Shown here: piece after piece, positions 1 to 8,089 of the stretch
Numbering within the stretch: position 1 is the first letter of the stretch
Layout: each line of letters opens with the position of its first letter
Assembly (NCBI GenBank): GCA_016719295.1
Contig: JADKAF010000001.1
Span: 2,790,001 to 2,854,000, forward strand
Reading direction: 5' to 3'
Source of the DNA: Planctomycetota bacterium
GTDB lineage: Bacteria > Planctomycetota > UBA1135 > JADKAF01
Length of the DNA: 64,000 nt
Translations under genes and position numbers: made by a program
Notes under the pieces: generated by a model
What the model was told of the DNA's origin: nothing
The model's database searches: none
The model's input: only the letters and a program-made list of their open reading frames with translations

Positions 1-2
1 TC

Positions 3-407
3 CTCGCCGCGGAGCGCCTCTTCGCCGCGGCTCCCGACGATCCCGATCTGCTGGCGCTCGTCGCGTTGACGCGCATCTTCGCCGGAGAGAGTCCCAGGAG
101 CTCGCCCCGCCTCGAGGCTCTCGCGGATGAGATCGGGGATGAGCGCTGCCCGCGGCTCGAGCAGGATCCACCCCCGACCCTCGGCGCCGCACTGCTGCGA
201 GGCGAAGTCGCGTTCCAGCTCGGAGGACCCGCCTTCGGCGCCTGGCAGAGAGCTCGACAGCTCCCCTTGCGCGAGAGCCAGACGCTCGAGGGCTGCGGGC
301 GCGGCGCCTGGATGCTAGGTCTCGGCAGCGACGAAGAGTTTCTTCACCCGCTCGAGAGCACGGTGTTCGCGCTGCTGATCCTGAAGGTCCGCTTCTGCAC
401 CTGCTGA
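3..407 (+). CDS. C-terminal part of a repeat-rich (TPR-like) protein, truncated by the window edge
   Basis: The frame is open from the first bases of the window to a TGA at 405-407, so the real start lies upstream. The visible ~134 residues begin with an alpha-helical stretch (AAERLFAAAPDDPDLLALVA) with the spacing of small and large residues seen in TPR-type repeats. A less regular region ends in a short Cys-containing tail. It converges with tpiA, leaving only 19 bp between the stop codons. It could be the end of a kinase-TPR protein like the one at 58975, but no catalytic domain is visible, so the function is unassigned. Confidence 0.6.
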   Translation, partial: LAAERLFAAAPDDPDLLALVALTRIFAGESPRSSPRLEALADEIGDERCPRLEQDPPPTLGAALLRGEVAFQLGGPAFGAWQRARQLPLRESQTLEGCGRGAWMLGLGSDEEFLHPLESTVFALLILKVRFCTC

Positions 408-426
408 GGTCGGGCCGCGCGCAGAC

Positions 427-1188
427 TCAGCGCCGCGCCGCGTCGAGGATCGCGCGCAAGCTCTCGATCTTCAGGCTCGCGCCGCCGACGAGCGCGCCGT
501 CGATGCCCGGCACCGCGAGCAGCTCCGCCGCGTTCGCCGCACTCACGCTGCCGCCGTATTGGATGCGCAGCGCCTCCGCCGTCGCGGCGTCGACCATCTT
601 CCCGACCAGCGCGCGGAGGAAGGTGTGCACCTCGCCCGCTTGCGCAGGCGTGGCGTTGCGGCCCGTGCCGATCGCCCACACCGGCTCGTAGGCGATCGCA
701 ACGCGCGTCCAGTCGGTGCGCGGGAGCGCGCCGAGGCCTAAGCGTAGCTGGGTCTCGACGACCGCTTCGGTGCGGCCGGCCTCGCGCTCGGCGAGGGTCT
801 CGCCGACGCAGAAGACGAGCTCCAGCCCGCCGTCGAGCACGGCCTTCGCCTTCTTCGCGAGGAAGGCATCGGCTTCGCCGAACAGCGCGCGGCGCTCGGA
901 GTGGCCGACCAGCGCGGACGCAGCTCCGACGTCCTTCGCCATCGCGACGGAGATCTCGCCGGTGTAGGCGCCGGACGCCATGTCGTGCACGTTCTGCACG
1001 CCGACCTTCACCGGGGAGCCGGCGAGGACCTCGGCCACCGCGGCGACGTAGACCGCGGGGGCGAAGAGCGCGCAGTCGTAGGGCGCCTGCGCGCCGACGT
1101 GCTCACGCACGGCGCGAGCGAGAGCTACCGCGCTCGCGCGATCGAGGTTCATCTTCCAGTTGCCGGCGACGTACGGTCTGCGGGTCAT
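427..1188 (-). CDS. tpiA: Triosephosphate isomerase
   Basis: This glycolytic enzyme interconverts dihydroxyacetone phosphate and glyceraldehyde 3-phosphate in the cytoplasm. All key elements of the TIM barrel are present: the substrate-binding Asn/Lys in AGNWKMN near residue 8, the catalytic His in GHSERR, the catalytic Glu in AYEPVWAIGTG, and the phosphate-binding glycines in YGGSVSAAN and LVGGASL. The 253-aa length is normal. The frame is open for another 74 codons upstream, but the conserved protein begins with MTRRPYVAGNWK, which fixes the ATG at 1188. The gene is divergent from the glycosyltransferase gene, with 64 bp between start codons. Confidence 0.97.
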   Translation of the reverse strand: MTRRPYVAGNWKMNLDRASAVALARAVREHVGAQAPYDCALFAPAVYVAAVAEVLAGSPVKVGVQNVHDMASGAYTGEISVAMAKDVGAASALVGHSERRALFGEADAFLAKKAKAVLDGGLELVFCVGETLAEREAGRTEAVVETQLRLGLGALPRTDWTRVAIAYEPVWAIGTGRNATPAQAGEVHTFLRALVGKMVDAATAEALRIQYGGSVSAANAAELLAVPGIDGALVGGASLKIESLRAILDAARR

Positions 1189-1252
1189 GCGAGGGATCTC
1201 CGAGTGCGCGCGCATGGTATACCTTCGCGGCCGCCGTTCCACGTCTCGACCC

Positions 1253-2887
1253 ATGAGCTCTTGCGCTGCCGCCCCCCTCGATGCGCGCCGCTGGGACGCG
1301 CTGGCCCTCGTCGCGATCGCGCTGGGAATCCTGCTGCGCACGCGCGGGATCGGCAGCGAGGCGCTGTGGTTCGACGAGGTGATGAGCGTCGAGCACTTGG
1401 CCGGGAGCACCTGGCAGGACGTGAAAGGCGTCCTGACACGCGTCGATCCGCCGCTCTACTACGCGTTCCTCTGGGCGTGGATCCCGCTCGCCGGCACGAG
1501 CGAGCTCGCGCTGCGCCTGCCTTCGCTCCTCTGCGGCGTCGCGGCGCTCGTGCTGATCTGGCGCTGCGGTAGAGCGTGGTTCTCGCCCGCGGTGGGCGCG
1601 GCCGCGGCGGCGCTCCTCGCCGCGAACCCGCTCGCGATCCTCTACGCGCAGGAAGCGCGCTTCTACGAGCCGCTGCTCCTCTGCGGCCTCGCCGCGTGCG
1701 CGGCGTGGGATCGCCTGCTGCTGCAGGACGGCGGCAAGCGGGAGCTCCGGCTCTACGCGCTCGCTGCCGCGGCGCTCTTCTATCTGCACTTCATGGGCGT
1801 GCTGCTCGTCGCCGCGCACGCGCTCTTCCTCGTCCTCGGCGGGCCCTCGCGCGAGGCGCGGCGGCGCGGGCTCCGCGCGCTGGTGGCGGCCGCGCTCCTG
1901 ATCGGCCCTTACCTGCTGGGCGCCCTCTATCTGTACCTCGGCGAGCGCGCGGGTCATCGCGAATGGATCCAGCGCAGCGGGGGAACCCCGGCGACCTCGC
2001 AGATCCTCGCCACCCTCGCATCGTTCACCGGCATGCAGGGGCCGCAGCTCCGCGTGCAACGCCCGTGGATCGAGCTGCCCGCGTTACTGCTCGTCGGCTT
2101 CGCGCGGCGGCGGATGCTCCTCGCGCTCGGCGCTCGCGAGCGGCCGCTCCTCGAGCGCCAGCGCCTCTGCCTGCACGGCCTCTCCGTCGCGATCCCGCCG
2201 CTCTTGCTCGCGCTGCTCTCGCAGTCGAAGTCGATCTACCTCGATCGCTATCTCCTGGCGGGGCTGCCGAGCGCCGTGCTGCTCGTGGCCTACGGCCTCG
2301 GGCGCGGGGGAGAAGTGCGCGCGCTACGCACGAGCGCGCTCGTGCTCGCGACATCGGCCGCGGTACTCCTGCCATTCGTCACCTGCTGGTCGAGCCTGCG
2401 CAAGGCCGATTGGCCGGCGGCGCTGCGCGCGCTCGCGGGCGAAGCACTTCCAGGCGATGTGCTGGTGGTCGATGGGCCCGTCGATCGCCCCGAGCGCCCT
2501 TCGGAGGGCATCGACATCACGACCTATCACTACTATCGGCGCGCGCTGGAGGCGGAGCGGGGCGCGGCGCTGCCGATCCGCGTCGTCACGGTGCCGTTCG
2601 ATCTGCTGCGGCGCGGCGAGTGGTCCGGTGTCGAGGAACACGAGCGCGCCGAGCTCGAGCGCGCGCGCGTGGTCGAGCGCGAGCTGCTCGCGAGCGAGGC
2701 CTCGACGATCTGGGTCGCGGCGACGTTGGATCCTTGGCGCACGCCATGGCCCGATCGCGCGCTCGAGCAGACGACGCTCTGGAAGCAGCTCCTCACGCGC
2801 GCGGGCATCGGCCGCGCGAGCAGCTATCCGCGCCTCGAGCTCTGGCGCTTCGCGCGGGGGAACGCCCCCTCCGCCTCCGGCGAATGA
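1253..2887 (+). CDS. Family 39-type membrane glycosyltransferase (ArnT/PMT-like)
   Basis: A multi-pass membrane protein of about 544 aa. After a first hydrophobic helix it carries ALWFDEV near residue 40, the acidic motif of the first periplasmic loop in lipid-linked-sugar glycosyltransferases of the PMT/ArnT superfamily. DPPLYYAFLWAW and YAQEARFYEP follow, both typical of these enzymes. About ten further hydrophobic segments and a soluble C-terminal region follow. It probably transfers a sugar from a polyprenyl-phosphate donor to a protein or lipid; donor and acceptor cannot be read from sequence. An in-frame ATG at 1214 is an alternative start; 1253 is chosen because the hydrophobic segment begins just after it. 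Confidence 0.85.
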   Translation: MSSCAAAPLDARRWDALALVAIALGILLRTRGIGSEALWFDEVMSVEHLAGSTWQDVKGVLTRVDPPLYYAFLWAWIPLAGTSELALRLPSLLCGVAALVLIWRCGRAWFSPAVGAAAAALLAANPLAILYAQEARFYEPLLLCGLAACAAWDRLLLQDGGKRELRLYALAAAALFYLHFMGVLLVAAHALFLVLGGPSREARRRGLRALVAAALLIGPYLLGALYLYLGERAGHREWIQRSGGTPATSQILATLASFTGMQGPQLRVQRPWIELPALLLVGFARRRMLLALGARERPLLERQRLCLHGLSVAIPPLLLALLSQSKSIYLDRYLLAGLPSAVLLVAYGLGRGGEVRALRTSALVLATSAAVLLPFVTCWSSLRKADWPAALRALAGEALPGDVLVVDGPVDRPERPSEGIDITTYHYYRRALEAERGAALPIRVVTVPFDLLRRGEWSGVEEHERAELERARVVERELLASEASTIWVAATLDPWRTPWPDRALEQTTLWKQLLTRAGIGRASSYPRLELWRFARGNAPSASGE

Positions 2888-3032
2888 CGTAGTTGCGGCA
2901 AGCTGTCTACGCCGAGTGGCCCGCTGCCTCTGCTCCTTCGGGCGCATGGGATGCCCCTCCCGGAGCGCCGAAGCTGCGCACAACACCGAAGGCCCTCTGC
3001 GGCCGCGGTGGAACTCCCCGTAGAGGTGCAGC

Positions 3033-4091
3033 ATGCTCCGCCAGGCTCTTCTCCTCCCGTTCGCTCTCGGCATCGCCGCGAATGCGGCCTCGGCCCAAGA
3101 GAGCGCGAATCCCGAGACCGCTCCCGATGGCACTTGGCTCGTCGCGCTACGCGACGCAGCTCCCGATGCCGAGCCCCAGCCGTGGGCGCTGCGCTACACG
3201 GCCGTACAGGACGAGCGCCCGGCCGGCTCGCCCGGCGCCGAGCAGGACGACGGGCAGGACGACGAAGAGGAGAAGAGCGGCTTCCTCTACGGTCTGCGCA
3301 AGGGCTTCGAGAAGAAGCCGCGCCCGCTCGATTCCCCGCTCTACTTCGAAGACCCGTACATCAACACCGAGATCCGCGCGATCTATCTCTATCACACCTT
3401 CCCGAAAGATACGCCGCTCGGGCGCGGGGATGTGCAGGTCGCGGCCATCCAGGCGAGGATCGCGATCACCGATCGCCTGCAGTTCATCGCGACGGAAGAC
3501 GGCTACTCCTGGCTCGACACGGACGCCTTCGGCACGGACACCGGCTGGATGGACCTGGCCATGGGCCTCAAGTTCGCGCTGCTCGTCGACGAGGACGCGG
3601 ACTTCATCCTCTCGGTCGGTGGTCGCTACACCATCCCGGCCGGCAACGAGGACGTGCTGAAGGGCCTCTGCCGCGAATGGTCGGCGTTTGCCACGGCGGC
3701 GAAGGGCTGGAACGACGGCAAGACGAACGTGATCGGCAACGTGAACTTCCGCCAGCCGTTCAACCAGGCCGACGGCAATACGATCGTCAGCTGGGATGCG
3801 CACCTGAACACCGAGCTCTGGGAGAACTTCGTCCAGATCCTCGAGATCCACGGCCTGCACTACACGCAGAACGGCGAGCAGCTCGCGGTCGAGATCGGCG
3901 GCCTCGACTACACGAACATCGGCTCGCAGCGCGCCGCCGGCAACATGGCCCTCTGGGGCACCTTCGGCTTCCGCTGGAGCATCGTGGAGCAGATCAGCCT
4001 CGGCGTCGGCTACGGCTTCCCGCTGAAGCCCACCGACAACAACGACATCTTCGAGTCCCGCGTCATCGCCAACCTGAACTTCCGCCTCTGA
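3033..4091 (+). CDS. Outer-membrane beta-barrel-like exported protein
   Basis: A 352-aa protein with a clear Sec signal peptide (hydrophobic core then AASAQES, cleavage about residue 22). An acidic linker with DDGQDDEEE precedes a C-terminal region of alternating polar and hydrophobic residues with many aromatic/Gly turns (GVGYGFPL, MALWGTFGFRWS). It ends NLNFRL, resembling the terminal beta-strand of outer-membrane barrels. The general pattern recalls the phenol-degradation MetA-like/transporter barrel group, but assignment rests on pattern only. A GAGGT ribosome-binding site lies a few bases before the ATG. It is followed by the inverted repeat at 4111-4225. Confidence 0.75.
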   Translation: MLRQALLLPFALGIAANAASAQESANPETAPDGTWLVALRDAAPDAEPQPWALRYTAVQDERPAGSPGAEQDDGQDDEEEKSGFLYGLRKGFEKKPRPLDSPLYFEDPYINTEIRAIYLYHTFPKDTPLGRGDVQVAAIQARIAITDRLQFIATEDGYSWLDTDAFGTDTGWMDLAMGLKFALLVDEDADFILSVGGRYTIPAGNEDVLKGLCREWSAFATAAKGWNDGKTNVIGNVNFRQPFNQADGNTIVSWDAHLNTELWENFVQILEIHGLHYTQNGEQLAVEIGGLDYTNIGSQRAAGNMALWGTFGFRWSIVEQISLGVGYGFPLKPTDNNDIFESRVIANLNFRL

Positions 4092-4110
4092 TCCGAGCGC
4101 GGCGCCGACC

Positions 4111-4225
4111 AAACCGAACGTACGGTGCCAGAGCAAATTTCTCCGGTTGCTGCGTGAGCTGGTTCAACGGCTCACGCCGTTGAGACTGACCGGAGAAATT
4201 TGCTCTGGCACCGTACGTTCGGTTT
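4111..4225. repeat. Perfect 37-bp inverted repeat with a 41-bp spacer containing a second hairpin
   Basis: Bases 4111-4147 are the exact reverse complement of 4189-4225, all 37 positions pairing. The spacer contains its own palindrome (CAACGG/CCGTTG around 4165-4182). The arms are AT-richer than the surroundings. A 29-nt block of the spacer (4158-4186) recurs, inverted, at 10288-10316 with 27 of 29 identities, so this is probably one copy of a dispersed palindromic element rather than a simple terminator. It sits 19 bp after the stop of the barrel protein gene and could also end its transcription. There is no T-run. Confidence 0.9.
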
Positions 4226-4259
4226 CGCAGGATGGCGGCTCCTTCTTCTCGAGCCGCTG

Positions 4260-7106
4260 ATGAACGTCTTCGCCTGCTGCGCTGCTGTCCTTGCCTTCGC
4301 CTTTCCGGCTGCGCTCGCGCAGGAGACGCTGGAGCAGCGCGCGGCGCGGATCCACCGCGAGGCGATCGTGATCGACGGGCACGCCGACACGACGCCGAAG
4401 TTCGAGGACGAGCTCTACGACTTCTTCGGGGCGAACCCGGGCGACCACGTCGACTTCCCCCGCGTTCAGCAGGGTGGGCTCGACGCGCAGTTCTGGTCGA
4501 TCTACATGGGCGCCGTGCCGGGTGACGGCAAGGCCATCAAGGACTCGCTGAAGCGCATCGACGCCGTGCGCGAGCTCGTACGGCGCCATCCCGATCGACT
4601 CGGGCTCGCCGAGACCGCCGAGGACATCCGCCGCCTCCACCGCGAAGGCCGCTTCGCTTGCCTGATGGGCATGGAGGGCGGCCACATGATCGAGAACGAG
4701 CTCGCGGCGCTCCGCAGCTATCACGCGCTCGGCGTCCGCTATCTGACCCTCACGCACTCCTTTCACACCGACTGGGCCGACTCCGCGGGCGTCTTTACCC
4801 CGGTCGAGCCCCGCCACGGTGGGCTCAACGACTTCGGCCGAGAGGTCGTCCGCGAGATGAACCGGCTCGGCATGCTGGTCGACATCTCGCACGTCGCGAA
4901 GAGCACCTTCCTGGACGCGCTGGAGATCTCGCGCTCCCCCGTCATCTGCTCGCACTCCTCGACGCGATCCCTTCGCGACCACCACCGGAACCTCGACGAC
5001 GAGCAGCTCCGCGCCCTAGCAACGAACGGCGGCGTCGTGATGGTGAACTTCTTCCCCGGCTTCATCGACCCGCGCTGGGACGCGGCACAGCGCGAGAAGC
5101 CCGCCGATCCTGCTCAGCGCTATCGCACGCCGTTCTCGGTGGTCATCGACCACCTGGAGCACGTGATCCGCGTCGCCGGCGAGGACCACGTGGGCCTGGG
5201 CTCCGACTACGACGGCATCACCGACGTGCCGCAGGGACTCGACGATGTGTCGATGCTCCCGCGCATCACTCTGGAGCTGCTGCGCCGCGGTCACTCCGAG
5301 CAGACCGTGAAGAAGCTCCTCGGCGGGAACCTGCTGCGCGCGCTCGAGCGCTGCGAGCAGGTCTCCCGCGACCTCGCCGCCGAGCTCCCCGAGCGAGCGC
5401 GAGCGCAGGAGTTCCTCGACGCCGCGACGCGGAAGCTCGCCGAGCTCGAGACCGCGGCCTCGGAAGCGCAGTGGAAGGCCTCCACCGACATCCGCCCCGA
5501 GCACGAGCAGGCGCAGGTCGAAGCCGAGAAGGCGCTCGCCGCCTACCTCGGCGGCGCTCCGCTCCTCCGCGCGACGCAGAAGCATCTCGCGCAACGCGAA
5601 GCGCTCGCGCCCCTGCAGCTGCGCCAGCTCGAGCGCCTGCGCTATCGCGCGGCGGCGCGCCCCGCAGGCACCCTGCCCGAGGTCGTGCAGGAGCTGCTGC
5701 AAGCGGAGGCCGCGCAGAGCGGCAAGCTCTACTCCTTCCCCTATCGCCTCGACGACCAGGAAGTCGGCGTGCAAGCGCTCGACGACGTGCTGCGGAGCTC
5801 GCGCGACCTCGAGCAGCGCCGAGCGGCGTGGGAGAGCTCGAAGGCCGTCGGGCGCGAGCTGAAGCCGGGCCTCTTGCGCCTCCGCGATCTCCGAAACCGC
5901 GTCGCGCGCGCGATGGGCTACACGAGCTGGTTCGACTACGAGGTCCGCGAGTACGGGATGAGCCCGCAGGAGATGCTCGCCCTCTGCGACGGCCTGATCG
6001 CCGAGACGCGCCCGCTCTACGTCGAGCTGCACACCCTCGCGCGCCACGAGCTTGCCGCGCGTTACGGCGTCCCCGTGCCGGACCTCATCCCCGCGCACTG
6101 GCTCGCGAATCGCTGGGGCCAGGACTGGCCGGGCCTCGTCGAGGCGGTGGAACTCGATCCGCTCTTCGCGACGCGGTCGAAGGAGTGGATCGTCGAGCGC
6201 GCCGAGGCCTTCTACGTCTCGCTGGGCTTCCCGAAGCTCCCGACGAGCTTCTGGAAGCTGAGCGACCTCTATCCGCCTGCCCCCGGCGAGGCGCGCGCGA
6301 AGAACACGCATGCCTCCGCCTGGCACATCGACCTCCAGCGCGATGTCCGCGCGCTGATGAGCGTCGTCCCCGATGCGCACTGGTTCGGCACGACGCACCA
6401 CGAGCTCGGGCACATCTACTACTACCTCGCCTACGCGCGCGCCGAGGTCCCTTACCTGCTGCGCGAGGGCGCCGATCGCTCCTTCCACGAGGGCATCGGT
6501 GAGCTCATCTCGCTCGCGGCGTTCCAGCAGCCCTACCTGCGCTCGGTCGGCGTGCTCGGCGAGAACCAGGTGATCGATGCCACCGCGTGGCTCCTCCACC
6601 AAGCTCTGGCCGAGGCCTCGATCGTCTTCCTGCCGTTCTCGGCCGGCGTGATGACGCGCTTCGAGTACGAGCTCTACGAGGAGGAGCTGCCGCCCGAGCG
6701 CTGGAACCGGCGCTGGTGGGAGCTGGTGCGGAGCTACCAGGGCATCGCGCCGCCGAGCGAGCGCGGCGAGGAGTTCTGCGACGCGGCGACGAAGACGCAC
6801 CTCAATGACGACGCCGCGCAGTACTACGACTACGCGCTCGCCACCGCGCTCAAGTTCCAGCTCCACTCCGCGATCTGCGAGCGCGTGTTGCGCTGCGAGC
6901 TCCACGCCGCGAACTACGCGGGGCAACGCGCCGTCGGCGACTTCCTGCGCGAGCTGCTCACTCCGGGCGCCACGGTCGACGCTCCCGAGCTGCTGCAGCG
7001 CCTCACGGGCTCGAAGCTCGAGGCGCGTGCGATGCGCGCCTACTTCGCGCCCCTCGAGGCGCATCTACGGGAGCGGAACGCGGGGCGGGCTCACACCCTG
7101 CGCTGA
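4260..7106 (+). CDS. Exported fusion of M19 membrane dipeptidase and M2 (ACE-type) peptidase
   Basis: A 948-aa single-frame protein with a Sec signal peptide (VLAFAFPAALAQE). Residues ~25-390 form a renal-dipeptidase (M19) domain: IDGHADT supplies the first metal ligands, MEGGH the bridging Glu, then ISHVAKS and SHSSTRSL, and GSDYDG near the end. Residues ~395-945 form a peptidase M2 domain, with HELGH at residues 714-718 and the third zinc ligand in FHEGIGE about 25 residues later, the spacing of angiotensin-converting enzyme. M19 enzymes cleave dipeptides and M2 enzymes release C-terminal dipeptides, so the fusion could trim peptides in two coupled steps. The ATG at 4260 is preferred over one at 4200, which lies inside the repeat. 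Confidence 0.93.
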   Translation: MNVFACCAAVLAFAFPAALAQETLEQRAARIHREAIVIDGHADTTPKFEDELYDFFGANPGDHVDFPRVQQGGLDAQFWSIYMGAVPGDGKAIKDSLKRIDAVRELVRRHPDRLGLAETAEDIRRLHREGRFACLMGMEGGHMIENELAALRSYHALGVRYLTLTHSFHTDWADSAGVFTPVEPRHGGLNDFGREVVREMNRLGMLVDISHVAKSTFLDALEISRSPVICSHSSTRSLRDHHRNLDDEQLRALATNGGVVMVNFFPGFIDPRWDAAQREKPADPAQRYRTPFSVVIDHLEHVIRVAGEDHVGLGSDYDGITDVPQGLDDVSMLPRITLELLRRGHSEQTVKKLLGGNLLRALERCEQVSRDLAAELPERARAQEFLDAATRKLAELETAASEAQWKASTDIRPEHEQAQVEAEKALAAYLGGAPLLRATQKHLAQREALAPLQLRQLERLRYRAAARPAGTLPEVVQELLQAEAAQSGKLYSFPYRLDDQEVGVQALDDVLRSSRDLEQRRAAWESSKAVGRELKPGLLRLRDLRNRVARAMGYTSWFDYEVREYGMSPQEMLALCDGLIAETRPLYVELHTLARHELAARYGVPVPDLIPAHWLANRWGQDWPGLVEAVELDPLFATRSKEWIVERAEAFYVSLGFPKLPTSFWKLSDLYPPAPGEARAKNTHASAWHIDLQRDVRALMSVVPDAHWFGTTHHELGHIYYYLAYARAEVPYLLREGADRSFHEGIGELISLAAFQQPYLRSVGVLGENQVIDATAWLLHQALAEASIVFLPFSAGVMTRFEYELYEEELPPERWNRRWWELVRSYQGIAPPSERGEEFCDAATKTHLNDDAAQYYDYALATALKFQLHSAICERVLRCELHAANYAGQRAVGDFLRELLTPGATVDAPELLQRLTGSKLEARAMRAYFAPLEAHLRERNAGRAHTLR

Positions 7107-7177
7107 GGACTTCGTCGGCCCGAGTTGACGCCATCTGCACGGGCGCGGGACACTGGGGTCGACAAGCCGGAGGCAAC

Positions 7178-7624
7178 ATGGATCCCTCGGACGCGATCTC
7201 CTGGCTCCATCTCACCTCCGCCGATCACGAACGGCTACGCCACCAAGTCTGCCTCGCGCTTTCGGCACGAGGCTGGGCGGAAGCGGCTTGGCTGTTCGGC
7301 TCGGCGGCGCGCAGCGCCCGCGCTCGCGACCTCGATCTCGGGCTCCTGGTCGAACGGATTCCCACGACGCTGGAGCTCGAGGATCTGCGAGCGGAGCTCG
7401 CAACAGCTCTTGGTTGGGACGCCGAGAAGATCGACCTCCGCGTGGTGAATCGCGCGGATCCCGTCTTCCTCGGGAACTTCCTTCGCGACGGCAAGCTGCT
7501 CTACGAGCGAGATCCGGAAGCGAGGATTCGCTTCGAAGTGTGGGCGACGAATCAGTGGTGCGACTACCGCCCCGTTTGGGAACGCATGCGCTCCCGCGTT
7601 TTGGAGTCCTGGTCTCATGGCTGA
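7178..7624 (+). CDS. mntA: MNT-fold nucleotidyltransferase, MntA-type antitoxin
   Basis: A 148-aa protein with the minimal nucleotidyltransferase signature LFGSAARSARARDLDLGLL near residue 40. The Gly-Ser and Asp-x-Asp metal-binding pairs are present. In MntA/HepT systems this enzyme adds AMP residues to a tyrosine of the HepT toxin and so neutralises it. The GS-to-DxD spacing here is eight residues, shorter than the usual ten. The C-terminus is Trp/Arg rich. GGAGG four bases before the ATG is a good ribosome-binding site, and TTGACG at 7125-7130 could be a -35 element. The gene overlaps the HepT gene by 8 bp. Confidence 0.85.
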   Translation: MDPSDAISWLHLTSADHERLRHQVCLALSARGWAEAAWLFGSAARSARARDLDLGLLVERIPTTLELEDLRAELATALGWDAEKIDLRVVNRADPVFLGNFLRDGKLLYERDPEARIRFEVWATNQWCDYRPVWERMRSRVLESWSHG

Positions 7625-8030
7625 ACACCATCTGACCTTGCTCCTCGAGATGCTCGGACTCCTCGAGCGGTACCGGCGCACCATCTCGCGTGCGGATATG
7701 GATACGGATCGCGAAGCCTGGCTGAAGGTCAAGGCCGCGCTGGAGGTCTCCGCCCAGTGCGCGATCGATCTCGCCATGGAGCTCGTGGCACGACGCCGCT
7801 TGGGCTCACCGCAGACCTACCGCGAGACCTTCGGCATGCTCGCGCGGGCCGGGATCCTCGAGGCAGGACTCGCACGCGAACTCGAAGGTTGGGCGGGCTT
7901 GCGCAACGTCCTCGTGCATTTGTACACCACGCTCGACCTGGACCGCGTCCACGCCGCCCTCGGCGAGACCGCCGCGCTGCGCTCCTTCCACGCGCTCGCC
8001 GCGCGCGAGCTCCTGCACCATCGGCCCTGA
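7617..8030 (+). CDS. hepT: HepT-like (DUF86) toxin RNase
   Basis: A 137-aa all-helical protein that starts inside the end of the MNT gene, as expected for a coupled toxin-antitoxin pair. It carries the HepT catalytic signature RNVLVHLY near residue 99: the R-x4-H pair of the HEPN RNase, followed one residue later by the tyrosine that the partner AMPylates. N-terminal helices LLEMLGLLERYRR and the central AQCAIDLAMELVA match the DUF86 pattern. Active it is expected to cut RNA; AMPylated it is silent. It converges with the oxidoreductase gene, 59 bp between stops. Confidence 0.87.
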   Translation: MAEHHLTLLLEMLGLLERYRRTISRADMDTDREAWLKVKAALEVSAQCAIDLAMELVARRRLGSPQTYRETFGMLARAGILEAGLARELEGWAGLRNVLVHLYTTLDLDRVHAALGETAALRSFHALAARELLHHRP

Positions 8031-8089
8031 GCCGGGCGAAGGAATCGCCGCCCGGATCAGCGCATCTTGGCCGCCCAGGCCGGCCCGAT

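Noticed and set aside
1160..1252. An earlier start for the glycosyltransferase
   Set aside because: It would overlap the tpiA start region and add basic residues before the first helix without family support.
5016..7064. A 682-residue minus-strand frame opposite the M19-M2 gene
   Set aside because: No motifs, and the plus-strand frame carries catalytic residues of two peptidase families.
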